From: a virus
Strand: one strand, 5' to 3'
IMG/VR virus record: IMGVR_UViG_3300021963_000742
Span: 1 to 21,778 of that record
Length of the DNA stretch: 21,778 nt
A program made the position numbers and the translations under genes. Under the pieces are notes generated by a model. The model worked only from the letters and a program-made list of their open reading frames with translations. It was not told the origin of the DNA and ran no database searches. Below, piece by piece: positions 1 through 7,109 of this stretch (the stretch's first letter is position 1; every line of letters starts with the position of its first letter).

Positions 1-1905
1 CTGAATGTCCTCAGCGCGCGGTGGCTTCTGGGTTTCGTTGGCCCAGTCTTGTAGCGCGTCCTGGAGAGAGCCGACGAATTGGAAGTAGGTCTCTTTGTTG
101 AACTCCCGCCCAATCCGTGCGGCCTGGAGTTGTGGCCCAAGGACTTGCAGGGCCTTGGTTACCCGCGGGTCCCCTTCGGCCTTAGCTTTAAGCTTGATCT
201 GAAGGTTCGCGAGTTCCTTCCGGGCGGTCAGCGGTAGGTTCTCATTCACCACGTCCGTATCCAAGAACTCCGCCGGGTCCGCCTGTGCCAGCCCTTTCAA
301 GGTTTGATACCGCCGAAGCGCCGCGTCGTTCCAGGCGGTGTCGCCCTTCGCGTTCTTGACCAACACGCCCATGTAGCTACGCTGAACCTGTGGGTCCAGG
401 GCGTTCCAGGCAGCCTCGGCCTCGGGGGTCGCGCGAAGTTCCTCAAGGGTCGTGGGAAGTTTCCCATCCGGCCCACCCATCAGCGCGGATTCGATCACCT
501 GCTTATTGTTGTAGGTATCGTTGCGTTTGATCGCGAGTTGTTGGCCGTAGTCGGTGGTTACCCGGTTCGCCACGTAGTCTTGGAAGAGCGGGTCCTCAGG
601 GGAGAGGGCTGAGGCAACCTGCTTTCCGCGTTCGACGCGTTCGGCCAGCGGCGCGTTTTGAGCAAGGTACACATTGGTGCCTTGGAGGTACTGTCCAACG
701 GTCTTGAACTTATCGTTCGCCCCAGCGGCAGTAGCCTCTGCAACCGAGCGCCCGGTGAACCACCGACTCGCAGCCTCGTTGAAGCTGCCGTACTTCTGCA
801 TGTAGCCGCCAAAGATCACATCGAAGACTTGATCCTGGGCCTTGGGGGACTTAAGGAACTCCTCGGGCGTCATCGACGGCAGCCCAGCTTCCTTTAGCCA
901 CGGCGCGAGATTCTCCGGCATCACTTGATACTTGCCCAAGGCCCGGCCGCGGTCAACACCACTCCTGGAAGTGACCTGCGGACCCCGCGCCTCGTAGTTC
1001 TCCCCGCTCTCGAACTTGCCGATTGCCTGCCGGGCCTGAGGAAGATCGACGGGTTTTGATCCAGGGACAAGGTCAGCGCCGGAGGAGACATCGTGGGAGA
1101 CTTGCCGCGCGCCGACGGTGTACATCTGCTGTCGGACGGTGTTGGTTATCTTCGCGACAGATTCCCCGCGAATGTCCCCGCGCTTCACGGCCTCGTCGAG
1201 GATTTTCTGTGCTTGGAACGGCGCGGACTTGCTTAGCCCTTCGATCCGTTTGGTCCACAGCGCAGAAGTCTGCTCAGCGGTTGCTTGCTGTACCTGCTCG
1301 GGGGACCAGCCCAGCAACTCGCCCTGCTGGGAGACTTCATCGCGGGTCTGAACGAGGGAGGACTGGAACGCAACATCGTCCTTCGGCTGCAACAGTGCTT
1401 GATCGCCAAGCCCGGTGATCCGTGCGTTGCTGGCGCCAAGGGCGTACTTCTTGTTCTCGGTCGCTGCGTGTCCTGCGCCATTGAAGATCGTTCGGCCCAT
1501 AGTGGAAAGGGAAGAACCGTCGTACATCTTCCGCGCGGCGTCGTTGGACATCCCTTCGCGGATTTGTTTCCTCGTCGCATCGAGGTCTTTCATATACTGC
1601 GGATAGCCGTCCACGGCGGCCCGGCCCTGAAGCGAACTATACCCCGCGTGCAATTCTCCCGCAGCCATCATATACTTCGCATCTGCTTCCTTCGCCTCCG
1701 ATTCAGAATGAATCGTCTGCATAGCGATCGCGCGGGTGTAGAGTTCGTTGCCGATCCCTTCCTGAACCTTGCCAAGGCCCTGCAACGCTTGGGCGGTGGC
1801 CCCGCCAAAGGCTTCGACCGGCGCGTTGGTCGATAGCGACGGGGTGCGGGAATCCTGCGCGGTTTCGGTGGGTACCGACTTGTAGCTGGGGACCTGGAGG
1901 GCCAT
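1..1905 (-). CDS. Large internal virion (ejection) protein with embedded lytic transglycosylase domain, 3' end outside window
   Basis: Open frame of 635 codons with no stop before the window edge, so the C-terminus is missing. It starts at ATG 1905-1903, overlapping the TAA of the upstream gene (TAATG). The N-terminal part is Ala/Gln/Glu-rich and probably helical. Residues about 288-390 look like a lysozyme-like transglycosylase fold: KFESGENY with E299 as candidate catalytic glutamate, then GRALGKYQVMPENLAPW and a conserved tail (AQDQVFDVIFGGYMQKYGS, then AASRWFTG). In T7-like phages an ejected core protein (gp16) carries such a domain and opens the peptidoglycan during DNA entry. Position after gp13- and gp14-like genes supports the same job. 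The domain is internal here, whereas in T7 gp16 it is N-terminal. Domain call is strong; exact T7 equivalence (gp15, gp16 or a fusion) is open. Confidence 0.85.
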   Translation of the reverse strand, partial: MALQVPSYKSVPTETAQDSRTPSLSTNAPVEAFGGATAQALQGLGKVQEGIGNELYTRAIAMQTIHSESEAKEADAKYMMAAGELHAGYSSLQGRAAVDGYPQYMKDLDATRKQIREGMSNDAARKMYDGSSLSTMGRTIFNGAGHAATENKKYALGASNARITGLGDQALLQPKDDVAFQSSLVQTRDEVSQQGELLGWSPEQVQQATAEQTSALWTKRIEGLSKSAPFQAQKILDEAVKRGDIRGESVAKITNTVRQQMYTVGARQVSHDVSSGADLVPGSKPVDLPQARQAIGKFESGENYEARGPQVTSRSGVDRGRALGKYQVMPENLAPWLKEAGLPSMTPEEFLKSPKAQDQVFDVIFGGYMQKYGSFNEAASRWFTGRSVAEATAAGANDKFKTVGQYLQGTNVYLAQNAPLAERVERGKQVASALSPEDPLFQDYVANRVTTDYGQQLAIKRNDTYNNKQVIESALMGGPDGKLPTTLEELRATPEAEAAWNALDPQVQRSYMGVLVKNAKGDTAWNDAALRRYQTLKGLAQADPAEFLDTDVVNENLPLTARKELANLQIKLKAKAEGDPRVTKALQVLGPQLQAARIGREFNKETYFQFVGSLQDALQDWANETQKPPRAEDIQ

Positions 1906-2501
1906 TACGCACCTTCCATATGGCTGATATCACTGCCGCCAAGGCCTTTGGCGGGGCTACCGAACACCCCAGCGTTCTTGAACCCCAACCACTTCGTGGA
2001 GACAGAGCTTATGGTGCCGAGGATCGACGAGGTAGCATCGATCTCTCCCGCACGCTTGGCGTTGACCCCGGCCATGAGGTCGAGGTTGCCCTGGGCATCA
2101 AGGTTCGTGGCCTCAACCTTGTAGTTATACGCCTTCTTCGAGGCATTGGAACGGATGATCGCTTGTTCAAAGCCGCCTACGTCCTGTACGCTCTGCGTAA
2201 CCGCCGCCTTGGAGCCTTTGTTCACATCCAGCCCCGAGGCTCCACCCTGCACCCGCGAGGAACCTACCGCCGCCCGGGTCTTCATCCCTGATTGCTGAGC
2301 CTGAACCTCCCCGACCTTAAAGGCGTAGTCGGCGTTCTGTTCCGCGATCTGCTTGTTGACCTGCGCCACCGCGGCCTTGTAGTTGTACATGTCCTGGCCG
2401 GCTTGGCCTTTGGCGCGAGCGCCCTCAGCGGAGTTGATCCCGCCAGCTACCGAGGAACCGATTGAGACGGCCATTAGACCTAGTGTAACCGGGTCCGCCA
2501 T
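1905..2501 (-). CDS. Internal virion protein, T7 gp14-like
   Basis: 198 residues. The N-terminus has a hydrophobic Gly/Ser/Ala stretch (residues about 6-24, LGLMAVSIGSSVAGG) followed by an Ala/Gln/Lys-rich region predicted to be helical (about 30-150). That pattern, the size and the place after tail nozzle and gp13-like genes match the gp14 family of ejection proteins, which leave the virion and form a channel across the outer membrane. The start ATG at 2501 overlaps the upstream stop (TAATG), and its own stop overlaps the start of the transglycosylase-bearing protein, so the three ejection genes are probably translationally coupled. Family assignment is by composition and context rather than a catalytic motif. 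Confidence 0.8.
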   Translation of the reverse strand: MADPVTLGLMAVSIGSSVAGGINSAEGARAKGQAGQDMYNYKAAVAQVNKQIAEQNADYAFKVGEVQAQQSGMKTRAAVGSSRVQGGASGLDVNKGSKAAVTQSVQDVGGFEQAIIRSNASKKAYNYKVEATNLDAQGNLDLMAGVNAKRAGEIDATSSILGTISSVSTKWLGFKNAGVFGSPAKGLGGSDISHMEGA

Positions 2502-2920
2502 TATTGTTTCCTAATCTGAAAGGGGAGGTGCTTGCCGTCGGGTTCGTCGAAGGTAGCACCGAGCCAACGAAGCCAGCGGATGCCAGGGTCGTTGCCAAGC
2601 AAGGCGTGGCCATAGATTTCGTTATAGGTCTGGAGGACCCGCCGTACCCAAATCTGTGAATGACGAATGAACAAGAACTTGTTCTGTTCGACAAGATTGG
2701 TGTGGAGCATCCAGAGGTAGGCGCGGTCAGAGAGGACGGTAGGAGCAATCAAGCCAAAGATACAAGCAACTTGATCGTCTGCGAAGCCGGTGAAGACATC
2801 GATGCTAGACTCAAGGTAGTTATCCATGATCTCGTTAGCACCAGGGATGTCCCCTACAGGGCTGCGGCGGAGCGCGTCCCCTACATCAACGGAGTGTCCG
2901 CGGATGATCTGGACCTTCAC
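2501..2920 (-). CDS. T7 gp13-like protein, GNAT-related fold
   Basis: 139 residues, close to the 138 of T7 gp13. It begins at GTG 2920-2918, which overlaps the nozzle gene stop (GTGA). Recognisable segments are a central hydrophobic strand region (DQVACIFGLI, residues about 48-57), LSDRAYLWMLHTNLVEQNK (about 63-81), and a C-terminal WLRWLGATFDEP (about 117-127). These resemble the phage gp13/acetyltransferase-like family, whose members generally lack evidence of acetyl transfer and are linked to virion morphogenesis or the internal core. No acetyl-CoA loop of the usual RxxGxG/A type is visible, so a structural or assembly role is more likely than enzymatic activity. Confidence 0.75.
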   Translation of the reverse strand: MKVQIIRGHSVDVGDALRRSPVGDIPGANEIMDNYLESSIDVFTGFADDQVACIFGLIAPTVLSDRAYLWMLHTNLVEQNKFLFIRHSQIWVRRVLQTYNEIYGHALLGNDPGIRWLRWLGATFDEPDGKHLPFQIRKQ

Positions 2921-5535
2921 TTGTCCCCCACTACGATCTCGGGGATGACGCCAAGGACGGTTGCGGGGAGTGGATCGTCTTGTTGAAGGCAGATTTGTCC
3001 AACGTCGTCCCAGAGCGCGTCCATCACCACCCGTTCATCGCCGGTCACGAGAGGGATCGCGTAGTTAATCGGCACGTAAGGGTTGAATTCCTTGATCGGC
3101 ACAAGGGTAGCGAAGGTCCGCCCTGCGGAGAGTCCACGCGTGTTGTCGGCACGGACGGTCAGCGCTGTGACCCGCTTGCGCTTGCCTTGGACAGTCTCCC
3201 CGGAGCCGATGTCCAGGTACATCGTTTGCAGCTGAGCTTGATACTTGAGCCCTACGGTAACAAGCGTCGCCGGGGAGGAGAGGGTGATCGAGCCGTTGGT
3301 AACCACCTGCGGAGTGACCACCGAGCCGTCCGCGAGGATTGAGACGGTCTGCCCTTCGAGGTAGTCGAGGCCGTAGAAGGTTGTGAACGGCGTGGTGAGA
3401 GACCAATCGCCGGACTCAGCGGGCAGCGGGGTGTTCGCTGGATCGTTGGAGAGGACTGCCGATGGTGAAACGTTCCAGGTCCCTTCGAGGATCGTCGGAG
3501 AGACAAAGGTAGCGATGGTAGCGATCCCACCGCCCATGCGCAGGACTGAGTCCACATCGTCAGCCGAGAACACCGCAGCACTGGCGGTAAATCGCACTGC
3601 GCCATAGCTTGTATCCGCCGTAAGCTCGGCCGCGGGCTCAGGCAGCGTGGATTGCACTCCACAGTCCACACACCACGCGCTCTCAGCGTTGCCGCGGATG
3701 CAGGGGATCGGTAGGTTGACCAAGTTCTGTGGATTCGCGTTGGAGTAGGTAAACATCCGATCGTCGAATCGTTCGATCATCTGCACCCACTGGCCGCCGA
3801 TGTAACGCTTGACGCCGACGTAGACTGCGTCAACCTGCCCTTCGGTGATTGACGAGACGGATTTGAACTGGCCCAAGGTGTCGTGCCGAGCCCAGCCGTA
3901 GATTTCCTGTTCCTTCACGAAGGTCAGCGAGAGGAGGATGCCATCAGAGCGCACTGCCCAGATGACCTTGAATGGCTCTTCGGCATAGGCCCACTCGCGG
4001 ATTTGGTAGTTTAGGAACAGGTGATTGGAGAGGATGGAGATATCCGCACCGGTGTAGATGTTGGTCTGGATGTTGTACGCGAGGTCACGTACCGAGGAGC
4101 CTTTCGCTTGAACGTAGACGATGTCGTAGTTGACGACGATTGGTTGGATGTCACTCGCGCCGTTGTAGGCCTGCGGGGTAGCGGTCGCATCCTGCGGGGT
4201 GATTGGTGCGTTGGAGCTAGCACCGCCGGAGGAGCCGGAGATTTGCCACGCGCCCTTGGAGGTAAGGGTCACCAGCCCGCCGGGCATCGGGATCATCGCG
4301 GAGATTTCGTTCACTTGCAGGGAGACAATCGTTCCGGAGATCGCGTCGTCGTCCTGGGTGGGGTGGGAAACGTTGAAGTTGTTAAACGATCCCGGCTGCG
4401 ACATCCAGAAGTCGGTCGGCTGGGAGAGGCTGCCGCCGTAGGTGGCTCGCTGTTGGAAGTAGCAGAAGGTAATCGGGTTGTTCGAGGTGAAGGGATTCTG
4501 TGCGATCGGTGGCGAGGTGGTGTAGTCGGGCACGATGTTGGAGTCGACAAAGGATACCCCGGTGGCCGAGCCCACGAAGCCGAAGGAGGCACCAACAGGA
4601 ACCGCACCGGTGAAGGAGATTCCGGCCTTGTAGACATTATAGCTAGCCGCGCCTGAGGCAGCGGCCCAGGAGACGGTAATTGTGCCAGCGGTCGCACCGA
4701 CGTTCACCGCCGCGGCGACATTGGCGACTGCGGAGGGAACGGACTGTTGCCCGGTGGAGTCGATGGAGGTGACAACATAGGCGTAGTTCGTTGTGCCCGC
4801 GCTGGAAGGGGAGCCGGCAACGCTGGTGGGCGGGAGAACGGTGGTCCCGAAGACAATTTGGGTGAAGGTCCAGGCGGTTGGTGCGGTGGCGGTCAGCGCG
4901 TAGGGCGGGTAGTCTGGGTGGGTAAGCGTCATCACACTCGCGGACTGAGCGAGCTTAAGCCCGGCTAGGTCCTCAGCCGCATAGGGCGAGGCGATCTTGT
5001 AGACGCGGGAGACGGTGCCGCCAGAGAGGTAGGTGGAGTAGGCTAGGGAGTCGATCGGCACGCCGTTTACGTCAGCGAGGGTGAAGGTGTTCCCGGCGAC
5101 TAGGACTTTATAGAAGCGATTGTTGAACTGCACCGCGCCAACTGCGCCGGTGATGTAGACCCAATCGCCGACGATGAAGTTATTCCCCGCGGCGGTAGCA
5201 GCGGCGGGTAGGGCCTTGGTCAGGTTGGTGATAGCGAAGCCGTCCTCAAGCACCGCGCCGCCGTCAACGATGAATCGACAGTAGAAGTCACCGAACTCGA
5301 TCTCAAAGGATACTTCGGTGGAGAGTTGATAGGGAATTAGCCGAACCGGCCCCGGGCCGAGGGCTTGGATCACAAACATGGTACCAGGGCGCGTGCTAGC
5401 GCCCGAGCGGTAGTCGACGAAGAAGTTTCGCATCACTGCCGCGCCGGACTTGTACTTGGTCAGGTCGGTATGCGCGGTTAGGCTGGGGGCGAGTTCCCCG
5501 GCGGCGAAGCTGGTTTGGATCAGGTTAGTAGACAT
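2917..5535 (-). CDS. Tail nozzle protein, tail tubular protein B (T7 gp12-like)
   Basis: 872 residues. The N-terminus has the signature of podovirus nozzle proteins: TSFAAGELAPSL, then YKSGAAVMRNFFVDYRSGAS and RPGTMFV. Residues about 118-180 form a small beta domain (VGDWVYITG, FYKVLVAGNTFTLADVNG). Residues about 236-335 form an Ig/fibronectin-III-like insertion (TNYAYVVTSIDSTGQQS, TITVSWAAASGAASYNVYK). The conserved body resumes at FCYFQQRATYGGSLSQPTDFW. Six copies of such proteins normally form the distal tail tube below the gp11-like adaptor. The start overlaps the adaptor gene by 11 bases, and the stop overlaps the GTG start of the gp13-like gene. The Ig-like domain probably faces outward and may aid weak surface binding (inference). 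Confidence 0.92.
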   Translation of the reverse strand: MSTNLIQTSFAAGELAPSLTAHTDLTKYKSGAAVMRNFFVDYRSGASTRPGTMFVIQALGPGPVRLIPYQLSTEVSFEIEFGDFYCRFIVDGGAVLEDGFAITNLTKALPAAATAAGNNFIVGDWVYITGAVGAVQFNNRFYKVLVAGNTFTLADVNGVPIDSLAYSTYLSGGTVSRVYKIASPYAAEDLAGLKLAQSASVMTLTHPDYPPYALTATAPTAWTFTQIVFGTTVLPPTSVAGSPSSAGTTNYAYVVTSIDSTGQQSVPSAVANVAAAVNVGATAGTITVSWAAASGAASYNVYKAGISFTGAVPVGASFGFVGSATGVSFVDSNIVPDYTTSPPIAQNPFTSNNPITFCYFQQRATYGGSLSQPTDFWMSQPGSFNNFNVSHPTQDDDAISGTIVSLQVNEISAMIPMPGGLVTLTSKGAWQISGSSGGASSNAPITPQDATATPQAYNGASDIQPIVVNYDIVYVQAKGSSVRDLAYNIQTNIYTGADISILSNHLFLNYQIREWAYAEEPFKVIWAVRSDGILLSLTFVKEQEIYGWARHDTLGQFKSVSSITEGQVDAVYVGVKRYIGGQWVQMIERFDDRMFTYSNANPQNLVNLPIPCIRGNAESAWCVDCGVQSTLPEPAAELTADTSYGAVRFTASAAVFSADDVDSVLRMGGGIATIATFVSPTILEGTWNVSPSAVLSNDPANTPLPAESGDWSLTTPFTTFYGLDYLEGQTVSILADGSVVTPQVVTNGSITLSSPATLVTVGLKYQAQLQTMYLDIGSGETVQGKRKRVTALTVRADNTRGLSAGRTFATLVPIKEFNPYVPINYAIPLVTGDERVVMDALWDDVGQICLQQDDPLPATVLGVIPEIVVGDK

Positions 5536-6337
5536 TCAGCATGCCGCCCCAATCGTATTGGGCGTTGGGTCCCCATTGGTTGAACCCGGCGGTGAACTCG
5601 ATCCCACGGATTCGTATCCAGTCAGGGGTGACGTCGTTGATGGTTAGGCCTTCGTTACCGTCGCCTGCACGGGCGATTTGAATGAAGCTGTTGGCTTCCT
5701 CAATCTTCTGCTTCGCGAGGGCTTTGTCCCCGGTGAGAGGGATTGCAAGTCGGCCGCCCAGCGCTGCGACCCACGCCTGCACGAACTGCGGGTCCATTAC
5801 ATCGGGGTCAGTGACCCGCTTGAGATAGCAAAGGATCGCCTGTTCTTGGTTGGTGAGGATCACGCGGGTGTCTGCGCCGCCTACGGCCGGGACACCGTTG
5901 GTGATCTGATCGATCGCGACCTTAAACCGTACCGGCGGTCCATTCCAGAACTGCGGCGCGCCGCCGGTGACCGCGGTGGTGATAGGCACCCCGCCCGAGA
6001 AGCCGGTGGAGAACTGGGGGACTATCCAGAGAGGGCGCAGGCAATCCGCCGGATAGGCGTACTCATAGGCCCACGGCGGCGGCGGGATGCCTTTGGTCCA
6101 GACAGTCTGGCCTACTCCGGCGTTCTCAGGAGTACCGGGCGCGGCGCAGACTACCGCGAGGGAGTTGTAGTTCGTCGCACAGTTCCAAGGAGCCATGCGG
6201 AGGAGTTCGTCACGAATCGGCTCCAAGAGAAGGTTACACTGAATGGCCTCGTTGGAAATCTCGGTCAACGAAGCGATCGTTGACCGAGTCCCAATTGCGG
6301 ACAAGGCACGGTTGGCGATGTCCACATTTGCGGTCAT
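5525..6337 (-). CDS. Tail adaptor protein, tail tubular protein A (T7 gp11-like)
   Basis: 270 residues. The N-terminus (VDIANRALSAIGTRSTIASL, then EPIRDELLRMAPWNCA) and the motif PPPPWAYEYAYPADCLRPLWI are typical of the phage adaptor family that forms a ring between portal and nozzle. The Ala-rich C-terminal part (VAALGGRLAIPLTGDKALAKQKIEEANSF, about residues 187-215, given here in pieces) is the usual helical region. It is longer than T7 gp11 (196 residues) but normal for this broader group. Start ATG overlaps the preceding stop (ATGA). Its immediate partner, the nozzle gene, follows with an 11-base overlap. Confidence 0.9.
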   Translation of the reverse strand: MTANVDIANRALSAIGTRSTIASLTEISNEAIQCNLLLEPIRDELLRMAPWNCATNYNSLAVVCAAPGTPENAGVGQTVWTKGIPPPPWAYEYAYPADCLRPLWIVPQFSTGFSGGVPITTAVTGGAPQFWNGPPVRFKVAIDQITNGVPAVGGADTRVILTNQEQAILCYLKRVTDPDVMDPQFVQAWVAALGGRLAIPLTGDKALAKQKIEEANSFIQIARAGDGNEGLTINDVTPDWIRIRGIEFTAGFNQWGPNAQYDWGGMLNVY

Positions 6338-6531
6338 CGGCGGCCCTGGCTCCCGCAGTTCTCGTGGTTCGTGCCGTGGATTCCAGGCGAGTTACCGTCG
6401 TTGATCGACTTCGGGCCTACCGGCGCCGAGTAGGGGAGTTCCTTCGGGGTCTGCTGGCCGCCGTTGGTGGCGACGGGGCGCTGAGTGGAGGGAGAGTCAG
6501 GGCCGAACTCAGAGAGGATGTCTCGTGACAT
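6334..6531 (-). CDS. Small conserved phage protein with GTNHENCGSQG C-terminus
   Basis: 65 residues, hydrophilic, Pro/Gly/Asn-rich, no membrane segment. The C-terminal motif IHGTNHENCGSQGRR and the upstream FGPDSP segment resemble short proteins I recall from related podoviruses just before the adaptor gene, function unknown. The start ATG overlaps the upstream stop (TAATG), and its stop overlaps the adaptor start (ATGA). Tight coupling suggests a virion or tail-assembly role, but that is inference only. Confidence 0.7.
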   Translation of the reverse strand: MSRDILSEFGPDSPSTQRPVATNGGQQTPKELPYSAPVGPKSINDGNSPGIHGTNHENCGSQGRR

Positions 6532-6746
6532 TACACGCGCCTTTCGATTTCGGTGGTCTGGGCTGGGATCGCGCGCGGCTCAGGCCGCGGCCTCTGTTCC
6601 AGCTTTGACTCCTTCAACGCATCGTTGATCTCCTGCAACTGCGCCATTGCTTCGTCGTGGATCGCGCGCAGATTCGGGTAGCTTGTCGGTTTGCAGAGGT
6701 CCACAATGTGGAGTAGTGTGCAAACTTCGTCTTGGTCCATGCTCAT
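6531..6746 (-). CDS. Small hypothetical protein, probably helical
   Basis: 71 residues, with an acidic/helical middle (LRAIHDEAMAQLQEINDALK, about residues 26-45) and a Pro/Arg-rich tail (RPRPEPRAIPAQ). Not recognised as a named family. The first ATG (6746) is close to a second in-frame ATG two codons on. The start overlaps the stop of the preceding small gene (ATGA), and the stop overlaps the next start (TAATG). The gene belongs to a run of four tiny genes between tail fibre and adaptor; a chaperone-like or minor virion role is possible but unproven. Confidence 0.65.
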   Translation of the reverse strand: MSMDQDEVCTLLHIVDLCKPTSYPNLRAIHDEAMAQLQEINDALKESKLEQRPRPEPRAIPAQTTEIERRV

Positions 6747-6949
6747 TTGTGCTTTCCTTGACTGCCGTTGTGGTGGGTTGTCTCACTGGCCATTGGGGCC
6801 TTGAGCCCCCGGCCCTCGTACATCGGTTCCACCGCTCTGGCCGTCCCGACGTGATTCCCAAGCTGCGCTGCGTAGCCGGGGTTCACTCCCCGCGAGATCG
6901 GCTCCTGCTTTGTCGCGCTGACTGTCGTTGTCCCGCTTCCTTGCTTCAT
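6743..6949 (-). CDS. Small conserved phage protein (TVSATKQEP / GSQGKH type)
   Basis: 68 residues starting at ATG 6949, chosen because a strong ribosome binding site GGAGAAGG lies just upstream and because conserved sequence begins there. Motifs are TTTVSATKQEPISRGVNPG, MYEGRGLKAPM and TTHHNGSQGKH, which I recall from small proteins near the tail genes of Burkholderia- and Bordetella-type podoviruses. Function unknown. Most of it lies in a second reading frame within the 3' part of the gene at 6783-7097. The frame could be extended upstream without a stop, but the extra residues look unrelated. Confidence 0.75.
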   Translation of the reverse strand: MKQGSGTTTVSATKQEPISRGVNPGYAAQLGNHVGTARAVEPMYEGRGLKAPMASETTHHNGSQGKHK

Positions 6950-7097
6950 CGTCCTTCTCCAGTTGTTGTACGAATTCTTCGTGCATGGCTTGGAATTCCG
7001 CCACGACGAAAGGGTTCTTGGTGGTATCGAGTCGATCATGGAAATCCATGATGAAGGTAAGGTTGGCCAAGTGCGCGGCCATTTCTTGGGTGTTCAT
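6783..7097 (-). CDS. Hypothetical protein overlapping the next gene by 167 bases
   Basis: 104 residues. The first 55 look like a genuine small helical protein (LTFIMDFHDRLDTTKNPFVV, residues about 13-32, then FQAMHEEFVQQLEKDDEARK). The remainder is low-complexity Arg/Asp/Gly/Ser sequence, coincides with the other reading frame and looks like read-through rather than selected sequence. The ATG at 7097 is 12 bases after the tail fibre stop, with only a weak GAG-like binding site. My view is that the N-terminal half is the functional protein and the long tail is either tolerated or reflects loss of an earlier stop codon. Confidence 0.6.
   Translation of the reverse strand: MNTQEMAAHLANLTFIMDFHDRLDTTKNPFVVAEFQAMHEEFVQQLEKDDEARKRDNDSQRDKAGADLAGSEPRLRSAAWESRRDGQSGGTDVRGPGAQGPNGQ
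6953..6960 (-). promoter_or_regulatory. Ribosome binding site deciding the start at 6949
   Basis: GGAGAAGG on the minus strand ends four bases before ATG 6949, inside the coding frame of the overlapping upstream gene. It supports the internal start of the 68-residue protein over an upstream extension. Confidence 0.7.
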
Positions 7098-7109
7098 GCT
7101 GAGAGTTAC

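Noticed and set aside
1285-1836. Plus-strand open frame of 183 codons
   Set aside because: It is antisense to the transglycosylase-bearing ejection gene, has no recognisable motif and no operon context.
4021-4656. Plus-strand open frame of 211 codons
   Set aside because: Antisense shadow of the nozzle gene; Gly/Val/Arg-rich composition mirrors the reverse complement of a coding strand.
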